A stretch of DNA of 64,000 nt from Pseudomonadota bacterium. Lineage in GTDB: Bacteria > Myxococcota_A > UBA9042 > GCA-2863065. Positions 1 through 11,703 of this stretch are shown one piece after another. The stretch spans positions 62,001-126,000 of the forward strand of contig SXOX01000088.1 of the NCBI GenBank assembly GCA_005776585.1, read 5' to 3'. The stretch's first letter is position 1, and each line of letters begins with the position of its first letter. The notes under the pieces were generated by a model. It did not search any database, was not told the origin of the DNA, and saw only the letters and a list, made by a program, of their open reading frames with translations. Made by a program: the position numbers and the translations under genes.

Positions 1-195
1 GTTCGACGCGTCGGCGCCGGTCACCTCCTGGGGCGACTCGGCGGCCGTGAGGAAGCCCTCGAAGCCCAGATCCGCCGCCTGATAGTTCGGCGTGTCCGCA
101 TTGACCAGGTTGGCCGTGAGCAGGTCCTGCCGTTGCAGCCGCAGGTCGAGGCTGGCCTCGAGCGCCCGTGTCGCGTCGTCGAACCGCAATCCCAT
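1..195 (-). CDS. flgB: Flagellar basal-body rod protein FlgB (N-terminal part, cut by window edge)
   Basis: Only the first 65 codons are inside the window; the frame stays open to the left edge. Residues 29-39 read NLVNADTPNYQ, matching the N(I/L)ANADTPGY signature at the N-terminus of axial flagellar rod proteins. The following stretch, with ADLGFEGFL, fits FlgB rather than FlgC or FlgG. FlgB forms part of the proximal rod of the flagellar motor in the periplasm. The ATG lies 3 bp after the stop of the sigma-54 activator gene, so the two are probably co-transcribed and translationally coupled. The flagellar operon presumably continues to the left (FlgC, FliE and others), which cannot be seen here. 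Confidence 0.85.
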   Translation of the reverse strand, partial: MGLRFDDATRALEASLDLRLQRQDLLTANLVNADTPNYQAADLGFEGFLTAAESPQEVTGADASN

Positions 196-198
196 GAG

Positions 199-1212
199 CT
201 AGCCCTCCGTGGTCCCGCTGCCGACGAGCGTGAGGTGGCCGTCGAGATCGACGTCGGCCGGTAGCGTGCCCGCCTCGCGATACTCGCGGAGCTTGTTGCG
301 CAACGTGCGCACGCTGATGTCGAGCGCCTCCGCGGCGTGCGTGCGGTTGTTGCGGTGACGGCGCAGGCTCGTGACGATCGCCTCCCGTTCGAGCTCGGCC
401 AGCGTCAGCTCGACGCGTTGGAGGGCGCGCTCGAGTCCCATCGGGTTGGGCTCCGGAAGCGCGACGACGAGCGCCTCGGCCTCGATCACGTCGTCCCCGG
501 AGAGGATCATGGCCCGCTCGAGCAGGTTCTCCAGCTCGCGCACGTTGCCCGGGACGTCGTAGCCCTCGAGCAGCGCCATCGCCGCCGGCGAGATCGTCGG
601 GGTCGCGCGCCGGAAGCTGCGCGAGAGCCGCGAGAGGAGCGCGTGGGTGAGGGCCGGCAGGTCCTCGGGTCGGGCGCTCAGCGACGGAATGGTGATGGGA
701 AAGACGTTCAGGCGGTAGTAGAGATCGCGGCGGAAGGTGCCCGCCTCGACCATCGCGGCGAGATCGCGGTGCGTCGTGGCGATGAGGCGCACCGGAGGGG
801 CGGCCGCATGCGACTGGCGATCCTGGCGGTCGTGGATGAGCCGCAAGAGCCGCGCCTGATGCTCCAACGGCAGCTCGGAGACCTCGTCGAGCACGAGGGT
901 CCCGCCGTCATTGCCGTGGAAGAGCTCGGTCGCGTCGAAGGTCGGAGCCAGCACGGCGCAGTTGACCGCGACGTAGTCCCCGGGGCGGCCGCTCTCCGCA
1001 TGGATGAGGCGCGCGAAGATCTCCTTGCCGGCGCCGGTGTCACCTTGGAGCAGCACGGTCGTGGGTGCATGCGCCACACCGCGCGCCATGGCCAATGCCC
1101 GCGCCATGGTCGGGTTGACCGACTCGAGCACGGCGTGCTCGAGTCCCGCGCGCGGGTTGGAGGTCGGGCTGCTGCCCGGGTCGTTGAGCTGTATCGCCGT
1201 CGCTTGAATCAT
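199..1212 (-). CDS. Sigma-54 activator-like AAA+ regulator lacking the GAFTGA loop, in a flagellar operon
   Basis: This 337-residue protein has a short N-terminal extension, a AAA+ domain with Walker A GDTGAGKE (57-64), Walker B LVLDE, and a GNVRELENLLERA sensor II region, and a Fis-type helix-turn-helix at the C-terminus (RTHAAEALDISVRTLRNKL). There is no receiver domain. Between the NC motif and the Walker B GGT-LDE it is 18 residues shorter than the activator at 3428-4519. The missing piece is exactly the segment that carries GAFTGA, the loop that touches sigma-54. The ATG at 1212 overlaps the stop of the upstream gene by 4 bp, and flgB follows after 3 bp. I infer a flagellar regulator that binds DNA and ATP but may modulate another activator rather than open promoters itself. 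A longer upstream frame exists but has arginine-rich shadow composition. Confidence 0.85.
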   Translation of the reverse strand: MIQATAIQLNDPGSSPTSNPRAGLEHAVLESVNPTMARALAMARGVAHAPTTVLLQGDTGAGKEIFARLIHAESGRPGDYVAVNCAVLAPTFDATELFHGNDGGTLVLDEVSELPLEHQARLLRLIHDRQDRQSHAAAPPVRLIATTHRDLAAMVEAGTFRRDLYYRLNVFPITIPSLSARPEDLPALTHALLSRLSRSFRRATPTISPAAMALLEGYDVPGNVRELENLLERAMILSGDDVIEAEALVVALPEPNPMGLERALQRVELTLAELEREAIVTSLRRHRNNRTHAAEALDISVRTLRNKLREYREAGTLPADVDLDGHLTLVGSGTTEG

Positions 1213-3191
1213 GACTTCGGAGCCTCCATGCCAGCCAGGAGCTGGAGCCGTCGGCCGGTTCCAGCGCGCCACGTCGCGCTCTCGTGCGCGAGTCGAACGA
1301 TGTTCTCGAGGGTCGGATCCACGTCCGCCGCAGCGTAGACGCGCGCGGCCTCGAAGTAGACGGCCGCCTCGACCGCCCTGCCCTCTCGCAGCAGGCACGC
1401 GCCCGAGTAGAGCAGGGTCTCACCGGGGGCGAGAGCCAGAGGCTCCGCGGCGCGCGCCAGCGCAGCGCAGTCGCCGGCGGCAAAGGCCAGATCGGCGCGC
1501 ATCACGGCCGTGGCTACCGCTCCGCCAGCGACGTCGAGGAGCGCCCGCGCTGACGTCAAGCCTTCGGTCTCGAGCGCACGCGCCGCCGCGGCCGTCAGGG
1601 TCGTGGCGCTCTCGACGTCGACCTGGCCCGCGCCGCTCGCCGCGAGCGTGCTCACGGCGGCGTTCGAGCCCTTGGCGTTGCCCCGGAGCCGCTCGGCACG
1701 CTCCCGCAGGCGGAGGTGTGCCGGCGCCGTGCGCAGCTCGGGCCGCTTCTCGTCCAGCCAGTCGAGCGTCTGACGCGCCCGATAGCCGTCCTCGGCCTCG
1801 AGATACGTCTCCGTGAGCGCCTCCAGGACAGCGAGTTCATCGGCGCGGGGCCGATTCGCGTCGGCCGCGGCCTTTCCGAGCCGCGGGCAGCGCTTGACGT
1901 CGACCGTCTCGCCCGCGCAGGCCAGCAGCGTCATGTAGACCGGGACCGCGCGCCGCGGAAGCCCCACGTGGCGGAAGGCGAGCGCCCCCAGCTGCTGCGT
2001 GTCGAGCCAATAGGGGGTCAGCGGGGAGACCTCCGCCGGAATGTCGGCGAACGTCGTCGCGGCCAGGTCCCAGCGACCGGAGTGACCGCCGTCGCGCACG
2101 GCCCGCCAGCGCAGGACGTTGAGCAGCGTCGAGCCGTGCAGAAACGGGCTCTCCGGCCGAGCACGGGCGAGCGACTCGAGCGCTGCCACCGCCGCGTGCG
2201 CCTCCGAACGCAGCAGGTGCACGCGTGCAAGGCGATAGCGCGCCTCGTCGCTGACGCTCCCGCCGTGGAGCTCGTTGTCGGCGACTTGCCGATAGAGGGC
2301 GGCGTCGAAACCGGCGCCGAGCGCGTTCCCGGAGACGGCGTCCGAGCGGAGACGGGCCAGCACCGTCGCACCAGGGACCCGACCGTCCTGCGCCACGCGC
2401 TCGAGGCGCGCCAGCGCTTCGGCGGCATTCCCATTGCGCGCGAGGCAATCGGCCGAACGGAGCGTCGCCCAGGTCTCCACCTCGCGGCGCGCGGCCTCGT
2501 CTGGCGTCTCGTGCGACGCGGGCAGCGCCTTGGCCAACGCCTGCGCCGCACCCGAGGCTGCTGGACGCGCGGGACGGGCGAGGAACGCGACGGCCAGCGG
2601 CTCCAACGCGCCGCACCCGGAGTCGATCTTGCCCGTGGAGAGGTCCCGCTCGGCGCCCATGAGCTGCGCGCGACCCTCAGCCTCGTCGTCGATGAGGTCG
2701 GCGTACGGGACGACCGGCACGCTCAAGGGACCCGCCTCCAGGTCCGGCGGCGGGGTGCGCCGCTCGCCGACGCGCAGGACCCACCGCACCGGGGCCTGCT
2801 TCGTGTAGATCTGGACCGAGAACGTGCCGACGCCGAGACGCGCGACGATGCCGACGGTCTTGCCCGCCTCGACGAGCGGCTCGAAGCCCGAGAAGAAGCG
2901 GTGCTTGGTCTCGTTACCGAGCTGGAGCTCGAGAAGCGACGCCCACTGGGCCGGCAAGCGCTTGAACCGCAGCGTCAGGGTGGCCAACACCGGATCGAGG
3001 GTCACCGTCGGGCGCTCGAAGCCAGCCGACCGATGAAAGACGAGGTAGGAGACGGCCTTCAAGTCGGCGAACTCGGACCGCTCCTGAGCCTGGGCGACCG
3101 CGGCGACGCTGAGCAGGACCCCGAGGGCGACGAGCCGTGGGGCCAGCCCGGTGAGTCGTGCGCGTCGGTGTGAGTGCAGGTCGCGATGCAT
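1209..3191 (-). CDS. Exported TPR-like protein of the flagellar operon
   Basis: This 660-residue protein begins with a basic N-region and a hydrophobic stretch ending VAQAQ (about residues 15-35), a Sec signal peptide. Residues 40-140 look like a beta-rich domain resembling AMIN-type repeats. The rest is alanine- and leucine-rich helical sequence with TPR-like spacing, such as DEARYRLARVHLLRSEAHAAVAAL and TALYSGACLLREGRAVEAAVYFEAA near the C-terminus. The ATG at 3191 follows a GGGAGG ribosome site and lies about 15 nt after the predicted start of a sigma-54 transcript. It overlaps the next gene by 4 bp (ATGA). I infer a periplasmic scaffold linked to flagellar assembly. No enzyme motif is seen and the exact family is unknown to me. 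Confidence 0.7.
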   Translation of the reverse strand: MHRDLHSHRRARLTGLAPRLVALGVLLSVAAVAQAQERSEFADLKAVSYLVFHRSAGFERPTVTLDPVLATLTLRFKRLPAQWASLLELQLGNETKHRFFSGFEPLVEAGKTVGIVARLGVGTFSVQIYTKQAPVRWVLRVGERRTPPPDLEAGPLSVPVVPYADLIDDEAEGRAQLMGAERDLSTGKIDSGCGALEPLAVAFLARPARPAASGAAQALAKALPASHETPDEAARREVETWATLRSADCLARNGNAAEALARLERVAQDGRVPGATVLARLRSDAVSGNALGAGFDAALYRQVADNELHGGSVSDEARYRLARVHLLRSEAHAAVAALESLARARPESPFLHGSTLLNVLRWRAVRDGGHSGRWDLAATTFADIPAEVSPLTPYWLDTQQLGALAFRHVGLPRRAVPVYMTLLACAGETVDVKRCPRLGKAAADANRPRADELAVLEALTETYLEAEDGYRARQTLDWLDEKRPELRTAPAHLRLRERAERLRGNAKGSNAAVSTLAASGAGQVDVESATTLTAAAARALETEGLTSARALLDVAGGAVATAVMRADLAFAAGDCAALARAAEPLALAPGETLLYSGACLLREGRAVEAAVYFEAARVYAAADVDPTLENIVRLAHESATWRAGTGRRLQLLAGMEAPKS

Positions 3192-3216
3192 GAGAGCCTC
3201 CCGGGTCGAGCCGCGG

Positions 3217-3232
3217 TGCAGCCGGTGTGCCA
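3217..3232 (-). promoter_or_regulatory. Sigma-54 promoter for the flagellar operon
   Basis: On the minus strand this reads TGGCACACCGGCTGCA. It has the -24 GG and -12 GC of the TGGCAC-N5-TTGC consensus at the required 12-base offset, with one mismatch in the -12 box (CTGC for TTGC). Transcription would begin near 3206, leaving a short leader that carries GGGAGG before the ATG at 3191. Confidence 0.8.
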
Positions 3233-3427
3233 CCCGAGGACAGCGCTCAGAACGCGTGCGGCGAAGGCAGCGGCTGCGCGCAGCGCCCAATTCCCGGTCA
3301 AACCGTCAGCTGGCTGACAGGCCATGCGCGTCAAAAAGGTGACAAAAGCTCGCGAGCCCAGGGGCCGTGGCGTAGGCTTCCGAGGACGAGCCGCGTAGCC
3401 CGCCGGGCGAAGAGTGGAGACGACACC

Positions 3428-4519
3428 ATGACCACGATGACGGGACCCACACGCGGCGCGACGCCCGAGCCCGGCGACGGCGCCGAGGACACGCCGATCT
3501 TCGGTCCCGGCTCACCGCTGGCGAACGTCCTCGCGCTCATCCGACGCGTCGCGCGCACTGACTGCAACGTGCTCATCACGGGCGAGAGCGGGACCGGCAA
3601 AGAGGTCGTCGTCCGCGCGCTGCATCGCTGGTCGCAGCGGAAGAAGGGGCCCTTCGTTCCGGTCAACTGCGGGGCCATCCCCGAGAACCTGCTCGAGTCC
3701 GAGCTGTTCGGGCACACCAAGGGCGCGTTCACGGGTGCCGACCGCACGCGCCCGGGGCGCTTCGAGCTGGCGCATCACGGGACGATCTTCCTCGACGAGA
3801 TCGGCGATCTGCCGCTGCTCCTTCAGGTGAAGCTCCTGCGTGTCATTCAGGAGCGGCGGATCGAGCCATTGGGGGCTACTGCCGCGCGCGATGTCGATTT
3901 TCGGCTCGTCGCGGCCACGAATGCGCCGCTCGAGGACGCGGTCCGCAAGGGCGCATTTCGCGAGGACCTGTATTTCCGCCTGAACGTGCTGCGCGTCCAC
4001 CTTCCGGCGCTGCGTGAGCGGCCCATGGACGTGCCGCCGCTCGTGGCGCACTTCGTGGCGATGTACAATCATCGGCTCCTGACCGAGGTCCGCGGCTTCA
4101 GCGATAGCGCGCTCAAGCTCCTCTCACACCAGCCGTGGCGCGGCAACGTGCGTGAGCTCGAGAACTTCGTCCAGGGCCTCATGGTGCTCGTCGGTGAGGG
4201 ATGGGTCACCGATCAGGACGTCCGCGCGCGGCTCTCGGAGCGCGATACGATGGGCTTCGGCGGGGCACCGGGGAGCGGGACCGGCGCGCCCGGGCTCGGC
4301 GCGGGCGGGGCCGTCATGAGCCTCGCAGACGACGACTTCCCCGAGGAGGGCGTGGACCTGGTGCGGCGGCTCGAGGCCTACGAGAATCGGCTCGTCGACG
4401 AAGCGATGCGCCGCGCGGACGGCAACAAGAGCAAGGCGGCGCGGCTGCTCAACCTGAATCGCACGACGCTGGTCGAGAAGCTCAAGCGCCGTGGGCTCCT
4501 GGACGGCTCGGGAGATTGA
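3428..4519 (+). CDS. Sigma-54-dependent transcriptional activator without receiver domain
   Basis: This 363-residue protein has a 25-residue disordered N-terminus, then a complete AAA+ activator domain: Walker A GESGTGKE (52-59), GAFTGA (99-104), Walker B IFLDEIGD and the FREDLYFRLNVLRV arginine-finger region. The C-terminal Fis-type helix-turn-helix contains GNKSKAARLLNLNRTTLVEKL. It lacks a receiver or other obvious sensor domain, so activity is probably set by a partner protein or by expression, as in FlrA/FleQ-like or FlbD-like regulators. The ATG at 3428 follows GTGGAG. It is transcribed away from the flagellar operon, whose sigma-54 promoter is about 200 bp to the left, so it is a candidate activator of that operon (inference). 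A glycine-rich linker joins the AAA+ and DNA-binding parts. Confidence 0.88.
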   Translation: MTTMTGPTRGATPEPGDGAEDTPIFGPGSPLANVLALIRRVARTDCNVLITGESGTGKEVVVRALHRWSQRKKGPFVPVNCGAIPENLLESELFGHTKGAFTGADRTRPGRFELAHHGTIFLDEIGDLPLLLQVKLLRVIQERRIEPLGATAARDVDFRLVAATNAPLEDAVRKGAFREDLYFRLNVLRVHLPALRERPMDVPPLVAHFVAMYNHRLLTEVRGFSDSALKLLSHQPWRGNVRELENFVQGLMVLVGEGWVTDQDVRARLSERDTMGFGGAPGSGTGAPGLGAGGAVMSLADDDFPEEGVDLVRRLEAYENRLVDEAMRRADGNKSKAARLLNLNRTTLVEKLKRRGLLDGSGD

Positions 4520-4535
4520 CGCGCGTGGCCCGCAG

Positions 4536-4551
4536 CGGCATGGATGTTGCG
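4536..4551 (+). promoter_or_regulatory. Possible sigma-54 promoter for the FHA gene
   Basis: CGGCATGGATGTTGCG has GG and GC at the 12-base offset, and a full TTGC -12 box. The -24 box differs from TGGCAC at two positions. It lies about 80 bp before the FHA start and just after a sigma-54 activator gene. Confidence 0.4.
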
Positions 4552-4585
4552 ACGGTAACCCGGTAGAAGGCCTTGGGCTCGGCGA

Positions 4586-4603
4586 GCGTCAGCGCGCTGA
4601 CGC
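4586..4603 (+). promoter_or_regulatory. Perfect 18-bp palindrome in the leader of the FHA gene
   Basis: GCGTCAGCGCGCTGACGC is its own reverse complement. It sits between the possible sigma-54 promoter and the ATG at 4630. The near-zero loop length fits a dimeric protein site better than a terminator hairpin, and no T-run follows it. Confidence 0.4.
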
Positions 4604-4629
4604 ATCCGAGCGCGGGAGCGTGAAGGCAC

Positions 4630-5277
4630 ATGGATTCGGTGGACAAGTACCGCAAGATCGCCGCGACGCTTACGCGGGCCGAGTTCCTGGCCGAGTTTCC
4701 ATCGCCCGTCTTCGTCATACGGGAGATCGTCGGCGGTCGCTTGACCGATCGCATCACGACGCCCGACCGTGGTGAGCCCGACAAGCACGCCAAGAGCGCC
4801 GCTCGTCCGGCGGCTGCGCGCGCAGCGCGCATCAAGTCTCGGACGTTGGAGCACTTGCGGCCCGACGAGATCGACGATCCGCGCTCAGATGACGTCCTCG
4901 TGACGCGCCGCCTCCAACAGGAGTTTTGCGCGGCCATCCGCAAGGGCTCGACGACGCCCCGCGACCAGCCGATCACGATTGGGCGCTTCACGGACGCCGA
5001 CGTGGTGCTCAACGACTACACGGTCTCGAAGGTCCACGCGTGGTTCACGATCGACCCCATGTTGGGTCACTATCGCGTGTCGGACGCCGGCTCGACCAAC
5101 GGGACGCGCGTCGGTGAGCGCCGCCTCGAGTCCAACAAGCCCACGCTCATCAACAGCGGTGATCGCGTCACGTTCGGGCGCCTCATCTGCGATTTCCTGA
5201 CCGCGGACGACTTCCACCGATGGTTGACCGTCGGAGTCGAGCCGCCCAAGGTCGTCGAGGTCTCACTACGTCGCTGA
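4630..5277 (+). CDS. FHA-domain protein
   Basis: This 215-residue soluble protein has a C-terminal forkhead-associated domain at about residues 100-195: ITIGRFTDADVVLNDYTVSKVHAWF, then DAGSTNGTRVGERRL, then NSGDRVTFG. The GR, SKxH and STNGT motifs that bind phosphothreonine are present. The first 100 residues are not a recognisable domain. It contains the element SPVFVIRE, a basic alanine-rich stretch and a conserved-looking helical piece. The ATG is preceded by GGGAG and GAAGG. There are no membrane segments. It probably reads Ser/Thr kinase signalling in the cytoplasm. The adjacent sigma-54 activator suggests shared regulation, but no kinase gene is nearby. Confidence 0.8.
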   Translation: MDSVDKYRKIAATLTRAEFLAEFPSPVFVIREIVGGRLTDRITTPDRGEPDKHAKSAARPAAARAARIKSRTLEHLRPDEIDDPRSDDVLVTRRLQQEFCAAIRKGSTTPRDQPITIGRFTDADVVLNDYTVSKVHAWFTIDPMLGHYRVSDAGSTNGTRVGERRLESNKPTLINSGDRVTFGRLICDFLTADDFHRWLTVGVEPPKVVEVSLRR

Positions 5278-5319
5278 AGCACGGAGACCGGACGCGATGG
5301 CAACCTTCACGAATTTCCA

Positions 5320-5352
5320 GGTGGCGGTTTTCCGACGACGAATCCCGCCACC
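5320..5352. promoter_or_regulatory. 8-bp inverted repeat upstream of the cysteine-rich giant gene
   Basis: GGTGGCGG at 5320-5327 and CCGCCACC at 5345-5352 are perfect inverted arms 17 bp apart, in the 137-bp gap between the FHA gene and the gene starting at 5415. It could be an operator or a weak FHA terminator; there is no T-run. Confidence 0.3.
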
Positions 5353-5414
5353 GGGAATGGAAGGATGGAACCCGCGTGACTAGGCTCGGTCTCAGCGGCG
5401 GGTAGGAGCAGGGC

Positions 5415-11223
<5,809 letters not shown>

Positions 11224-11243
<20 letters not shown>

Positions 11244-11676
11244 CGACTCCGCGCCGGCTGAATCGCAGGCGTCGCGAGGCGCGGTCGGTCGGATCGTCGT
11301 CGATCTCGATCCAAAGCGCGTCCTGGGGTACGGCCTCCGGGGCGCGATCAGCCCACTCGATCACGACGACGCCGGAGCTTCCGAGCAGATCGCGCAGACC
11401 GACCGCCTCGAGTTCGTCGGCGCCCTGGACGCGGTAGAGATCCAGGTGCCAGATGGGCAGTCGCGCACCATCATAGCGATTGACCAAGGCAAACGTCGGG
11501 GACGTCACGGGCACCGCAGCCGGGAGCCCCAGGCCACGACAGAGGCCGCGCACGAGACAGGTCTTCCCTGCGCCGAGCGGGCCGACGAGCGCGATGACGG
11601 CACCAGGGGCGAGCCCACGCGCGAGACGGCGTCCGACCCCCTCGGTCGCCCGGGCAGACCGCGAGGTGAGCTCCAT
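11224..11676 (-). CDS. tsaE: tRNA threonylcarbamoyladenosine biosynthesis ATPase TsaE
   Basis: This 150-residue protein shows the TsaE pattern: Walker A GPLGAGKT, then the TSPTFALVNRY switch motif, HLDLYR, and the VVVIEWADR Walker B region. TsaE works with TsaB and TsaD to attach threonylcarbamoyl to A37 of ANN-decoding tRNAs. Length agrees with the family (about 150). I chose the ATG at 11676, because the longer frame begins with TTG and an arginine/proline stretch. It lies 27 bp after the stop of the membrane protein gene and is probably co-transcribed with it. Its last 20 bp overlap the end of the convergent cysteine-rich gene. Confidence 0.9.
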
Positions 11677-11703
11677 GCCGGCCGCTGGAGGTCGTCGCGC
11701 CAA

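Noticed and set aside
3311-3330. Possible sigma-54 promoter before the 3428 activator
   Set aside because: TGGCTGAC and ATGC are present but the GG and GC are 14, not 12, bases apart.
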